Part shown: piece after piece, positions 32,403 to 40,954 of the stretch
How positions within the stretch are numbered: the first letter of the stretch is position 1
How the letters are laid out: every line of letters starts with the position of its first letter
NCBI RefSeq assembly: GCF_036090055.1
Contig: NZ_CP107970.1
Location: 2,048,501 to 2,112,500 of the forward strand
DNA length: 64,000 nucleotides
Direction of reading: 5' to 3'
Origin: Nocardioides sp. NBC_00368
GTDB lineage: Bacteria; Actinomycetota; Actinomycetes; Propionibacteriales; Nocardioidaceae
Notes under the pieces: generated by a model
Seen by the model: the letters and a program-made list of their open reading frames with translations, nothing else
Database searches by the model: none
Told to the model about the DNA's origin: nothing
Translations under genes and position numbers: made by a program

Positions 32403-33329
32403 ATGGCCGTCGATCCGCTCCGCAACCTCGATCTCAATCTGCTGCTCTCCCTGGACGCACTGCTCGAGGAGCGCAACGTGACCCGCGCGGCGGAGCGGCT
32501 GGGACTGAGCCAGCCGGCGGTCTCGGCAGCGCTGCGACGCCTGAGGCGCCACTTCGGCGACGAGCTCCTCGTCCGCATCGGCAACCGCTACGACCTCACA
32601 CCCCTGGCCACCCAGCTGCGCGGCACCACGACGACAGCGCTCGTCGGCGTTCGCCGGGTCTTCGAGGCCGAGCCCGGCTTCGACCCGGCGACCTCGACCC
32701 GCGAGTTCACCGTCGTCGCCTCGGACTACTCCGCCACCGTCCTCGGCGATCACCTCGCCACCGAGGTGGCGCGGGACGCCCCCGGCGTACGCCTGCGGTT
32801 CCAGCTGCAGACCCACAACGACGTCGACCAGGCGCCGGAGTCGCTGCGACACGTGGACGGGATGATCCTCCCCCACGGCTTCGTCCACGACGTGCCCGCC
32901 GTCGAGCTCCACACCGACGGCTGGGTGCTGGTCGTCTCCGCCGACAACGACGCCGTCGGCGACGAGATCACCATGGAGCAGCTCGCCGAGATGCCGTGGG
33001 TCGTCACGCACCATGCCCCGACCGCCTTCACCCCGGCCGTACGCCAGCTCAGCATGATCGGGGTCGACCCCGACGTCCACGTGGTGACCGAGAGCTTCCT
33101 GCCGGTCCCGTTCCTGGTCGCCGGGACCCCGCGGGTCGCCCTGCTGCAGCAACAGCTCGCCGCCCGGCTGGCCGGCGCCGCCGGCGTACGCACCCTCGAC
33201 TGCCCCTGGGACGTCCTCCCGCTCAAGGAGGCGTTCTGGTGGCACCCCGCCCACCGCGCCGACCCGGGACACGGCTGGCTGCGCCGGATGATGGCCCGTG
33301 CCGCGGCGCAGCTGGGCCAGCCGGACTGA
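32403..33329 (+). CDS. LysR-family regulator (NodD/PcpR-like)
   Basis: 308 residues. HTH segment: LRNLDLNLLLSLDALLEERN, then VTRAAERLGLSQPAVSAAL. The effector domain begins near residue 95 (FTVVASDYSATVL). The LDLNLL opening is typical of NodD/PcpR-type LysR proteins that respond to aromatic inducers. ATG 32403 gives that canonical start; the frame extends into the divergent gene and is not used. It is the probable activator of the catabolic operon. Confidence 0.93.
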   Translation: MAVDPLRNLDLNLLLSLDALLEERNVTRAAERLGLSQPAVSAALRRLRRHFGDELLVRIGNRYDLTPLATQLRGTTTTALVGVRRVFEAEPGFDPATSTREFTVVASDYSATVLGDHLATEVARDAPGVRLRFQLQTHNDVDQAPESLRHVDGMILPHGFVHDVPAVELHTDGWVLVVSADNDAVGDEITMEQLAEMPWVVTHHAPTAFTPAVRQLSMIGVDPDVHVVTESFLPVPFLVAGTPRVALLQQQLAARLAGAAGVRTLDCPWDVLPLKEAFWWHPAHRADPGHGWLRRMMARAAAQLGQPD

Positions 33330-33450
33330 CCCCAAACCATCGACGGGGCTGATACCCGACAGAAGCAGGTTTGGCTTCCGCAATACCTTCCGCGTCTCCG
33401 ACGATTCTGTGACTGCTGTCACATCATCTCGGCCGACCGTGGGAGACCCC

Positions 33451-34641
33451 ATGCCCGACACCATCGCGCCATCCCGGCGAGCCGGACGCCCTCAGGGCTT
33501 CCTGCTGATGTTCATGAGCTGCCTGCCCGTCCTCGGCGCCGTGCTGCTCGCTCCCGTCCTGCCGCGGATGCAGGACCACTTCGGCGACAGCGGCGCGGCG
33601 ACCGCGCTGGTGCCGCTCTCGCTCACCGTCCCGGCGCTGATGATCGCGCTGCTGGCGCCGTTCGCGGGCCGCATCGTGGACCGGTTCGGTCGCAAGCGAC
33701 TGCTGCTGACCGGCCTGGTGGTCTACGCCGTCTTCGGCACCGCGCCGCTGTGGCTGGACGGTCTCGCCGCGATCGTGCTCAGCCGCGCCGGGGTCGGCGT
33801 CGCAGAGGCCGCGATCATGACCTGCTGCACGACGCTGATCTCCGACTACTTCTCCGGCACCCAGCGCGACCGCTGGCTCGGCATGCAGACCGTGTTCGCG
33901 TCGCTGTCGGCGACCGTGTTCTTCGCCCTCGGCGGTGCGCTGGGTGCCCAGGACTGGCGCACCCCGTTCTGGCTCTACGCCTCCAGCCTGCTCTTCCTCG
34001 TCCTCGCTGCGGCACTCATCTGGCAGCCCGCCGGCGAGACCACCCGGGCCGGCGAGCGCGCACCCCTCCCACCGTTGCCCACCCGCGCCCTCGCGCTGCC
34101 GTGCGCGGTCAGCGTCATCGGTGGCATCGTCTTCTACACCCCGATCGTGGAGCTGCCCTACGTGCTCGACGCGGCCGGGATCACCGCCGTGCCCACCATC
34201 GGCGCGTTCACCGCGCTCGCCTCGCTCGCGACAGCCGGTGGCGCGTACGCCTTCGGCCGGGTCTCGAGCCGTGGCACCGCCACCTTGCTGCCGATCGCCT
34301 TCGGACTGGCAGGGATCGGTCTGGTGGTGCTCGGGGCCACCTCGGTGGTGCTGGTCATCGTGCTCGGCGCTGTCATCGCCTCGGCCGGCACCGGCCTGAT
34401 GCTGCCCACCCTGCTGGTGTGGGCACAGTCCGGGCTCACCTTCGAGCAGCGCGGCCGCGGCACCGGCCTGTGGACCGCCGCCCTGTTCCTCGGCGAGTTC
34501 GTCTGCCCGCTCCTGGTCGTCGCCTTCACCGGTGCCCTCGGCGGCCTCGGCGCCGCCGTCGTCCTCGTCGGCGCTGTCGCCATCCTCGTCGCCCTCCTCA
34601 CTCGGCGCGTCCTCACCCGCGACGTCGCCCTCGCCGCCTGA
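33451..34641 (+). CDS. MFS transporter
   Basis: 396 residues, about 12 membrane segments. Motif A-like GRIVDRFGRKRLLL follows helix 2, and RAGVGVAEAAIMT marks helix 4. Next to the LysR gene and the catabolic operon, it may import the aromatic substrate or export a product. GGGAG lies upstream of ATG 33451. A hairpin follows five bases after the stop. Confidence 0.9.
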   Translation: MPDTIAPSRRAGRPQGFLLMFMSCLPVLGAVLLAPVLPRMQDHFGDSGAATALVPLSLTVPALMIALLAPFAGRIVDRFGRKRLLLTGLVVYAVFGTAPLWLDGLAAIVLSRAGVGVAEAAIMTCCTTLISDYFSGTQRDRWLGMQTVFASLSATVFFALGGALGAQDWRTPFWLYASSLLFLVLAAALIWQPAGETTRAGERAPLPPLPTRALALPCAVSVIGGIVFYTPIVELPYVLDAAGITAVPTIGAFTALASLATAGGAYAFGRVSSRGTATLLPIAFGLAGIGLVVLGATSVVLVIVLGAVIASAGTGLMLPTLLVWAQSGLTFEQRGRGTGLWTAALFLGEFVCPLLVVAFTGALGGLGAAVVLVGAVAILVALLTRRVLTRDVALAA

Positions 34642-34645
34642 ACCA

Positions 34646-34673
34646 AGGAGCTCGATCCATCGGCTGAGCTCCT
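34646..34673 (+). terminator. Hairpin after the MFS gene
   Basis: AGGAGCTC (34646-34653) pairs perfectly with GAGCTCCT (34666-34673) over a 12-base loop, just after the MFS stop at 34641. No U-tract. Confidence 0.55.
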
Positions 34674-34776
34674 CCTCGCGTCGCGGAGGTGAGGAACCGG
34701 CATTCCCCGGGTACCGGTCCGGGCACCAGATCAGTCGACCGTACGAGGCCGGCCGTCACCGCAGAGGGAGCATGCC

Positions 34777-35874
34777 ATGACCGTTGCCTTCACACCTGTC
34801 ACCGTGGCCGCGCGGGCACGGCGGCTTCCGTGGGGGCAGACCCTGACGACTGGGGCCGCCGGCGCCATCGCCTTCTGGGTCGGCGCCGTCTTCCCGGGGC
34901 CGGCGGGGGAATTCCCCTACTATGCGCCCCTGGGCGCGGTGGTGGCGATGTCGTCGACCGTGATGGGCTCGGTACGCAAGTCCGTCCAGAGCATCGTCAG
35001 CATCTGGCTGGGCTCGGCGATCGCCCTGGCGGTCGGGGCGGTCCTCTCGCCCAGTCCCGCGACCGTGGCGCTGGTGATCGCGGTGGGAACGATCGCGGGG
35101 ACCTGGAGCTGGCTCGACGACACCGGCCACTGGGTCCCGACGGCAGCCCTGTTCGTCCTGATCATCGGCACCGAGGATCCGGTGGCGTTCGTGAGCGCCT
35201 TCGGCGGACTCACCCTGATCGGGGCTGCCATCGGCGTGCTGATGACGGTGCTCTTCCCACAGCTGCCTCTCGCGCCGATGGAGCGGGCGATCACCGACGT
35301 ACGCGCAGAGGTGTTCGTCCAACTCCGGCGGCTCGCGCAGGCGCTGCACGAGGGCAGGCCGCCGACCGAGAACGAGTGGAGCGAACATCGGGCGCAGCTG
35401 GAGCCAGCCGTGCAGAACATGCGTGCGGCCCGACAGCTCGTCGTGGAAGCGGCCCGCGCCAACAGGCGTCGAGAGCCCCACCGACTCCGTCTGGAACGAC
35501 AGCTCGAGCAGGCGGCCAGCCTGGAGAGGGTGTGCCTCCTGGTCGAGGAGCTCACCCAGCTTCTCGAGGAGGAGGAGCGGGCGGAGAACGATCTTGTCGG
35601 GCTCGGCCCCGAGCTGCGGCCGCACACGGCGCGAACACTGTTCGCTCTCGCGGACCTGGTCCGGTCCGGAGACGGGCGCACCGCGGACCCGGACGTCAAG
35701 GCGGACGCGCAGGACGCTCTGTCCGCGCTCGTCGACCGGATCCAGGAGGTACGCGTGGGCGACTCGCCCGACAACGAGCTCTTCACCGCCGGCAGCATCG
35801 TCACCACCATCCGGCGGTGCCTGGAGACTCCACGCCCGGTCAGCACCGCCGAGGAGGCCACCTGGACACCGTGA
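34777..35874 (+). CDS. FUSC-family (aromatic-acid exporter-like) membrane protein
   Basis: 365 residues. The N-terminal half has about five or six membrane helices (FPYYAPLGAVVAMSSTVMGS, WLGSAIALAVGAVL, ALFVLIIGTEDP); the C-terminal half is a soluble, helical, coiled-coil-rich region (LLVEELTQLLEEEER). This is half of the FUSC/YccS arrangement seen in aromatic acid and fusaric acid exporters. A GGGTAC hexamer 62 bp upstream could be a SigF-type -10 but lacks a matching -35. Confidence 0.85.
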   Translation: MTVAFTPVTVAARARRLPWGQTLTTGAAGAIAFWVGAVFPGPAGEFPYYAPLGAVVAMSSTVMGSVRKSVQSIVSIWLGSAIALAVGAVLSPSPATVALVIAVGTIAGTWSWLDDTGHWVPTAALFVLIIGTEDPVAFVSAFGGLTLIGAAIGVLMTVLFPQLPLAPMERAITDVRAEVFVQLRRLAQALHEGRPPTENEWSEHRAQLEPAVQNMRAARQLVVEAARANRRREPHRLRLERQLEQAASLERVCLLVEELTQLLEEEERAENDLVGLGPELRPHTARTLFALADLVRSGDGRTADPDVKADAQDALSALVDRIQEVRVGDSPDNELFTAGSIVTTIRRCLETPRPVSTAEEATWTP

Positions 35875-35903
35875 GGGTTGCCGGACGTGGCATTCTGACC
35901 AGC

Positions 35904-36611
35904 ATGCCCCTGAGCCTGCCCCGCCTCGCGTTCGCTCTCCTCGCCCTTCTGGCCGCGCTTCTCGTGATGACCGCCTGCGGCGAGGACGACCCGGCCAAGG
36001 GACGTACGCCCAAGCAGGTGCTCGCGGCCGCGAAGAGCCACCTCGACGAGACGAGCGGGATCAACTTCTCGCTCGCCTCCGACGACCTGCCCGAGGGCAT
36101 CACGACGCTGAAGGCCGCCACCGGCACGCTGACCCGCGAGCCGGCGTTCGAGGGCAAGCTCACGGTGCCGGTGATGGGCGCCGAGGCGCAGGTCGACGTG
36201 GTCTCGGTCGACGGCGTCGTCTACGCGAAGCTGCCGTTCACGACCGCCTTCCAGGAGCTCGACCCGGCCGACTACGGCGTGCCCGACCCGGCCGCGCTGA
36301 TCGCGCCGGAGACCGGCATCTCCTCGCTGCTCTCGGCCACCGAGGACGTGAAGATCGGCAAGTCGGTGCGCGGCGGCGCCGACAACGACGAGATCCTCTC
36401 GACCTACACCGGCACCCTGCCGGACACGGCGGTCCAGAAGATCCTGGCCGGCGCGGCGGGCGACTTCGACGTCACCTACATCATCAACAACTCCGACGAG
36501 CTCACCGAGGCCACGATCGAGGGCCACTTCAGCGGTGAGGGGGAGGCGGCGTACTCCTACACGATCGACATCACCGAGTACGACGTCGAGAAGGAGATCG
36601 CCAAGCCGTGA
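35904..36611 (+). CDS. lprG: LprG/LppX-family lipoprotein
   Basis: 235 residues with a lipoprotein signal: hydrophobic helix then lipobox VMTAC, lipidated Cys25. The mature part reads as the LppX/LprA/F/G clamshell (TPKQVLAAAKSHLDETSGIN, then VDVVSVDGVVYAKLPF and YTGTLP). LprG carries triacylated lipids, and in mycobacteria it forms an operon with the P55 transporter; here the next gene, overlapping by GTGA, is a P55-like MFS. An upstream GTG at 35873 would add a few residues. It acts at the outer face of the membrane. Confidence 0.9.
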   Translation: MPLSLPRLAFALLALLAALLVMTACGEDDPAKGRTPKQVLAAAKSHLDETSGINFSLASDDLPEGITTLKAATGTLTREPAFEGKLTVPVMGAEAQVDVVSVDGVVYAKLPFTTAFQELDPADYGVPDPAALIAPETGISSLLSATEDVKIGKSVRGGADNDEILSTYTGTLPDTAVQKILAGAAGDFDVTYIINNSDELTEATIEGHFSGEGEAAYSYTIDITEYDVEKEIAKP

Positions 36612-38326
36612 GGGTGATCCTCTGGCTCGCCGCGATCGCGGTGGCGTTCGCCGCCGCCGACACCTACGTCGTCGTGCTGGCGCTGCCGGACATGATGGCG
36701 GGCGTCGGGCTCTCGATCGAGGAGCTCCAGCGGGCCGCGCCGCTGATCTCGGGCTTCCTGCTGGGCTACGTCGCGGTGCTGCCGCTGATCGGACGCCTCG
36801 CCGACCTCCTCGGCCACCTACCGGTGCTCGTCGGCGGCCTGGTGGTCTTCGCCTTCGGCTCGTTCCTGACCGCGCTGTCGTGGGACCTGGCGGCGATGGT
36901 GGTCGGCCGGTTCTTCCAGGGGCTGGGCGGTGGCGCGCTGGTCCCGGCGACCCTCGCCCTGGTCGCGGCGCTCTACCCCACCGAGCGCCGCGGGGTCCCG
37001 CTCGGACTGGTCTCGGCGGTCCAGGAGCTCGGCTCCGTGCTCGGACCGCTGATCGGGGCGGGTGTGCTGGCGGTCGCTGACTGGCGCGCGATCTTCCTGC
37101 TCAACCTCGTCGTCGGCGTCGTGCTGGCGGTCACGATCCGGCGACTGGGCCGCTCGGACCCGGCGCTCGCCCGGTCCACCCGACCGGACCTGATCGCGCT
37201 GCTGCTGTTGCTGCTCGCCGGCATCGCGTTCGTGCTGCTGGCGATCGAGCCGGCGGCCCTCGTCCAGGACCTGACCTGGGGCGCGCTCTACGTGCCTGCG
37301 GCCGGGTCGACGCGCTGGCTGACCCCGCTGGGCCTGATCACGATCATCGCCACCCTCGGCTTCGTGCTGAAGTGGGGCCTGCGGCCCGGCGTACGCAGCG
37401 TGCTGGGCCGGATCACCGCCGAGGTCGACCTCCTCGGGGCGTTGCTGCTCTCGATCGCCCTGGCCGGAGTGATCCTGGCCTTCGCGACCGCCGACCCCGA
37501 GGTGGCGGTCTTCTCCGAGCAGGGCGTCTGGTACCTCGTCGCCGGCGGGCTGGCGCTGCTCGGTTTCGTCTTCCACCTGCGCCGGGCGCAGGACCCGATC
37601 GTGCCGCGCGGTGCGTTCGCCCGGACGCCCGCCTGGGGCTCGGTGCTGATCTCGTTCTTCGTCGGGGCGGCGCTGGTGGCCGCACTGATCGACGTGCCCC
37701 TCTTCGCCCGCACCACGATCTACGGCGACAGCCAGCTCAAGGCCGCGCTGGTGCTGCTGGAGTTCCTGGTCGCGCTTCCGGTGGGCGCCGTCGCGGGCGG
37801 TTTCCTGACCCGGCGGCTGCCCGCGGGGGTGATCGCGGGGGCCGGGATGCTGCTGGCGGCGGTGGCGTTCGTGTTCATGGCTCGCTGGGACGCCGACGCG
37901 CTGCGCTCGATCGCGGCGACGGTCGTGCTGGTCGCGGGCGGCCTCGGCTTCGGTCTCGCCCTGGCGCCGGTCAACGCCGCGATCCTGGCCACCACCGCGC
38001 AGTCGATGCACGGCCTGACCACGTCCTTCACCGTGGTGGCCCGGATGGTCGGCATGCTGGTCGGCATCTCGGCGCTGACCACGATCGGCCTGCGCAGCTA
38101 CTACGCCGCCCAGGCCGACCTGCCGTCGCTGTCCTCGGTCTGCACCGGCGGCGGCATGTGCCAGGACTACCAGGACCTGCTCATCGGCGCCGCCATCGCC
38201 CAGGAGCACACGGTCTTCGCCGGGGCCGCCGTCTGCGCCGCGATCGCCGCCGTCCTCTCCGTGGTGCTGCTGCGGGGCGCGCCGACCCGGGCACTGTCGC
38301 CGAGCGAGACCGTCACCGCGCTCTAG
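36608..38326 (+). CDS. P55-like MFS transporter (DHA2 type)
   Basis: 572 residues, about 14 membrane helices. Motif A is GRLADLLGHLPVLVGG, and the antiporter motif C reads AVQELGSVLGPLIGAG in helix 5. A long extracellular segment near the C-terminus includes a Cys pair (CTGGGMCQDY). GTG 36608 overlaps the lprG stop. The pairing copies the mycobacterial lprG-P55 operon, where P55 with LprG exports triacylglycerides and drugs. Lipid substrate here is inference. Confidence 0.9.
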   Translation: MRVILWLAAIAVAFAAADTYVVVLALPDMMAGVGLSIEELQRAAPLISGFLLGYVAVLPLIGRLADLLGHLPVLVGGLVVFAFGSFLTALSWDLAAMVVGRFFQGLGGGALVPATLALVAALYPTERRGVPLGLVSAVQELGSVLGPLIGAGVLAVADWRAIFLLNLVVGVVLAVTIRRLGRSDPALARSTRPDLIALLLLLLAGIAFVLLAIEPAALVQDLTWGALYVPAAGSTRWLTPLGLITIIATLGFVLKWGLRPGVRSVLGRITAEVDLLGALLLSIALAGVILAFATADPEVAVFSEQGVWYLVAGGLALLGFVFHLRRAQDPIVPRGAFARTPAWGSVLISFFVGAALVAALIDVPLFARTTIYGDSQLKAALVLLEFLVALPVGAVAGGFLTRRLPAGVIAGAGMLLAAVAFVFMARWDADALRSIAATVVLVAGGLGFGLALAPVNAAILATTAQSMHGLTTSFTVVARMVGMLVGISALTTIGLRSYYAAQADLPSLSSVCTGGGMCQDYQDLLIGAAIAQEHTVFAGAAVCAAIAAVLSVVLLRGAPTRALSPSETVTAL

Positions 38327-38874
38327 GAGGTCTCGACGTACTCCGGGCGGGTGGAGCCCATCCGCTCGTGGGTCGCGTTCCGACGCCCGCCGGCCCGCTC
38401 GACCACTCCGAGGGCGGTTCCGAGACCGAACGTCGGCATGTTGCCGTAGAGCGTCTCGACCTGGTCGGCCGGGACCCGGTAGGTCTCGTGCCAGATCCCG
38501 ATGTCGCCGGTCGAGGCCGCGCGCCGGTTGAAGGCCGTCCAGGCCGGAGCGTGGGTGAGCGACGGGTCCTTGGCGAACCGGCCGAGCTCCTCGACGCTGC
38601 GCCAGTACTGCACCGTCATCAGCACCCTCCCCGACCAGTAGCTGCGCGCCGAGAGCAGCCCGAGGTCCGGGTTCTTGGCGAGCTCGGCGAGCATCCGTGG
38701 CATCGCGACCAGCACCGGGAACCAGCTGCGCACCTTGCGCCAGCGGTTGACGCGCATCCCGATCAGGAACACGACGACCTCGCCGGTGCCGACATCGGCG
38801 ACGCGGTGGCCGGGCGTGACGCCGCTCGGCACGTTCTTCGGAGCCTCCCGGTAGGCCCTGGCGATCTTGGACAT
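38323..38874 (-). CDS. DUF4188 family protein
   Basis: 183 residues, DUF4188 (ABM-like ferredoxin fold). It has VVVFLIGMRVNRWRKVRSW near residue 32, GLLSARSYWSGRVLMTVQYW, and a C-terminal WHETYRVPADQVETLYGNMP. Proteins of this family are predicted heme-degrading or phenylacetaldoxime-dehydratase-like monooxygenases; the role is unproven. The tail overlaps the P55-like gene by four bases (convergent). It is divergent from a MerR-type regulator with two dyads between them. Confidence 0.87.
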   Translation of the reverse strand: MSKIARAYREAPKNVPSGVTPGHRVADVGTGEVVVFLIGMRVNRWRKVRSWFPVLVAMPRMLAELAKNPDLGLLSARSYWSGRVLMTVQYWRSVEELGRFAKDPSLTHAPAWTAFNRRAASTGDIGIWHETYRVPADQVETLYGNMPTFGLGTALGVVERAGGRRNATHERMGSTRPEYVETS

Positions 38875-38887
38875 CCCCGTCTCCTCG

Positions 38888-38929
38888 CTAGATAGTGACA
38901 GTATCTAGTCTAGGATAGTGCTCCTATCC
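38888..38929. promoter_or_regulatory. Two dyads between DUF4188 and MerR genes
   Basis: CTAGATA-N7-TATCTAG (38888-38908) and GGATAG-N5-CTATCC (38913-38929) are perfect inverted repeats with a shared GATA/TATC core, 13 bp after the DUF4188 start. They are AT-rich compared with flanks, a likely shared MerR operator and promoter region. Confidence 0.65.
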
Positions 38930-38962
38930 AGCAGGTGTGTCAACCGGTTTCAGGGAGGAACC

Positions 38963-39595
38963 ATGCGGATCTCCGAGCTCGCCGACTCCACCGGCGTGAG
39001 CGTCGCGACGATCAAGTACTACGTGCGCGAGGGCCTCCTCTCCCCCGGCAGAAAGATCTCCGAGCGCCTGGCCGACTACGACGACCAGCACGTACGCCGG
39101 CTGCGCCTGCTCCGCGTGCTGCGCGACGTCGGCGCCGTCCCGGTCGGAGCGCTCAAGGCACTGGTCGACGCGACCCAGGATCGCGGCGCGTCGGTGCACG
39201 ACATGTTCGGCAAGGCCTGCGACGCGCTCCGCACCGAGACGACCGTCCCCGAGACCAGCGACCTCCATCTCCGCGAGCTCGCCGACCAGATCGTCGATCG
39301 GGCGGGGTGGACGAAGGTCAGACCCGACGCCCCCGAGCGGGACCGCCTCGCCGGCATCATCAGCGTCATCCTCGACAGCGGCCTGCCCACCGATCCCGAG
39401 GGTGCGGCGACCTACCTGCCCCTCGTGGACGCGATGGCCGCCTACGAGCTCGACCAGATCGACGCCACCCAGGACCGCGAGGCCATGATGGAGCAGATGG
39501 TGCTGGGCCAGGTCGTCCTCGGCGAGTTCCTGCTCTGCCTGCGCCGACTGGCCCACGAGCACCACAGCGCACTGCGGTTCGCTGGGCGCCGCTGA
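38963..39595 (+). CDS. MerR-family transcriptional regulator
   Basis: 210 residues: MerR HTH (MRISELADSTGVSVATIKYY, then VREGLLSPGR) with the usual wing and a long helical C-terminal domain of about 130 residues, as in TipA-like organic-ligand sensors. No metal-binding Cys are seen. CAGGGAGG precedes ATG 38963. Its stop abuts the foldback element at 39598. It probably controls the divergent DUF4188 gene. Confidence 0.9.
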   Translation: MRISELADSTGVSVATIKYYVREGLLSPGRKISERLADYDDQHVRRLRLLRVLRDVGAVPVGALKALVDATQDRGASVHDMFGKACDALRTETTVPETSDLHLRELADQIVDRAGWTKVRPDAPERDRLAGIISVILDSGLPTDPEGAATYLPLVDAMAAYELDQIDATQDREAMMEQMVLGQVVLGEFLLCLRRLAHEHHSALRFAGRR

Positions 39596-39597
39596 CC

Positions 39598-39761
39598 TAG
39601 GCCGTGTCTCCCAAATCCACGCCCGCTACGCGACGTTTCGCATCCGATCTGGCTGCGTTGCCGCCGCTCGACAGCCTCCAGGATGCCTTCACGGCGGACG
39701 CCTTGCCAGATCGGCCCGAAACGCCGCTCGCGGCCGCCGTGTCTTTGGGAGACACGGCCTA
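39598..39761. mobile_element. 164-bp foldback (MITE-like) element
   Basis: Perfect 18-bp terminal inverted repeats, TAGGCCGTGTCTCCCAAA (39598-39615) and its complement (39744-39761). Inner complementary pairs share the same centre: CCGATCTGGC 39644-39653 with 39705-39714, and CGTTTCG 39634-39640 with 39717-39723. The terminal TA could be a TA target duplication. It encodes no transposase. It starts two bases after the merR stop, and its right end supplies the TAG stop of the P450 gene. Confidence 0.75.
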
Positions 39762-40943
39762 CCCGACCCGGATCTGCAGACGCTCGCGGGCGGGGATCCG
39801 CGGATAGGTGCTCCCGCGGTCGACGACGCTCCAGGAGGCAGCGGCGAAGATCTCGACGGTGGCGGAGATCATCGCGATCGTCGAAGGCTCGCCGGGGCAT
39901 CGGTGGCCCTCGGCCGGGTCTCCGCCGCCCTGCGGCACGAGCTCGAACGCGTCGACGTCACGGCCGACGAACCGCCCGGCCGAGAAGGTGTAGGGGGCGG
40001 ACCACGATCCGGGGTCCAGGTTGGTCCCGGGGACGTCGAGGACGACCCGCTGCCCCGGAGAGACGATCTGGCCGTCCCAGTCGGCATGCTGCCGCGCGAC
40101 CCCGGCGAGCGCCGGGACGAACGGAAAGATGCGGCGTACCTCCTGGGTGAAGGCATGGCGCTGCGAGGCATCCTCGGCGAGCGACGGGCGCAGCCGCGGC
40201 TCGTCGTCGACGGCCTGGACGGCGAAGGTGCCGAGGTAGGCCACCGCGACGGCGGGACGGAGCACGTTGAGCAGCTCGACGGCGGCCACCGCGACCGGCA
40301 ACAGCTCCTCGTTCGGGTCCCGCCAGGCGGCGATGACCTCCACAGGTGTCGAGGGTGGGGTCCGGGCCGCCCGCGCCTCGCGGATCAGCTCCCGGGCCCA
40401 GCGGTTGGCCCAGAGCCGAGCCGCCCACGCCGTCGGGTAGGACGTGCCCGAGAAGCCGAACCCGTCCACGATCGCGGCCAGCCGCCGACCGACCCGGCCG
40501 GGGTTGCGCACCGTGATGCCGGCCCATTCCAGGACCGCCCGGGCGTAGACCTCGGACAGCAGCGTGAACACCCTCACCGTCTCGCCGCGACGTTCTGCCA
40601 GGGCAGAGCCGAGGTGGCGGCGTACGAGATCCAGGAGGGTGGTGTCGGCATCGTCGAGCAGGGCGAGGAAGTGCGCCTTGCGGAGCAGGTGCTCCTCGCC
40701 GTCGAGGCCGTGGACCGCGCCACGACCGAAGAGCAGGGCGGCCAGCGGGACCGGCACCGCGCCGGTGCGTCGGATGAGCGAGGGGTCGTAGAAACGGCGT
40801 ACGGAGGCGGGACCGCTCACCACCAGCGCATCGTCCCCGAGGAGCTTGACAGGGCAGGCGGGCGGGTCGCCGGCCCGGCGGCGGGCGTCGGGGATCGCAT
40901 GGTAGCCGTGCCGGAGCAGGTCCGCGGCGAGATCTCGGGTCAT
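39759..40943 (-). CDS. CYP152-type cytochrome P450 (fatty acid peroxygenase)
   Basis: 394 residues. The heme cysteine is Cys349 in GHRCPGEP, preceded by LVPQGGG. The I helix has the CYP152 signature Arg229-Pro230 (ELLNVLRPAV), where the substrate carboxylate replaces the usual acid-alcohol pair. Such enzymes use H2O2 to alpha/beta-hydroxylate or decarboxylate fatty acids without a redox partner. ATG 40943 is chosen over the longer frame, which overlaps the next gene. The final codons meet the foldback element. It is 11 bp after the zinc-ribbon gene. Confidence 0.93.
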   Translation of the reverse strand: MTRDLAADLLRHGYHAIPDARRRAGDPPACPVKLLGDDALVVSGPASVRRFYDPSLIRRTGAVPVPLAALLFGRGAVHGLDGEEHLLRKAHFLALLDDADTTLLDLVRRHLGSALAERRGETVRVFTLLSEVYARAVLEWAGITVRNPGRVGRRLAAIVDGFGFSGTSYPTAWAARLWANRWARELIREARAARTPPSTPVEVIAAWRDPNEELLPVAVAAVELLNVLRPAVAVAYLGTFAVQAVDDEPRLRPSLAEDASQRHAFTQEVRRIFPFVPALAGVARQHADWDGQIVSPGQRVVLDVPGTNLDPGSWSAPYTFSAGRFVGRDVDAFELVPQGGGDPAEGHRCPGEPSTIAMISATVEIFAAASWSVVDRGSTYPRIPARERLQIRVG

Positions 40944-40954
40944 CCGGGCCGCCG

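Noticed and set aside
34709..34714. GGGTAC hexamers as stress promoters upstream of FUSC, SDR (52938) and the 73-residue gene (53889)
   Set aside because: The hexamer alone is expected dozens of times by chance in 64 kb of this composition, and no GTTT-like -35 lies at the right distance.
34689..36611. 640-codon frame that would extend the LprG lipoprotein upstream
   Set aside because: It runs through the FUSC gene in another frame; the lipoprotein signal and lipobox fit the ATG at 35904.
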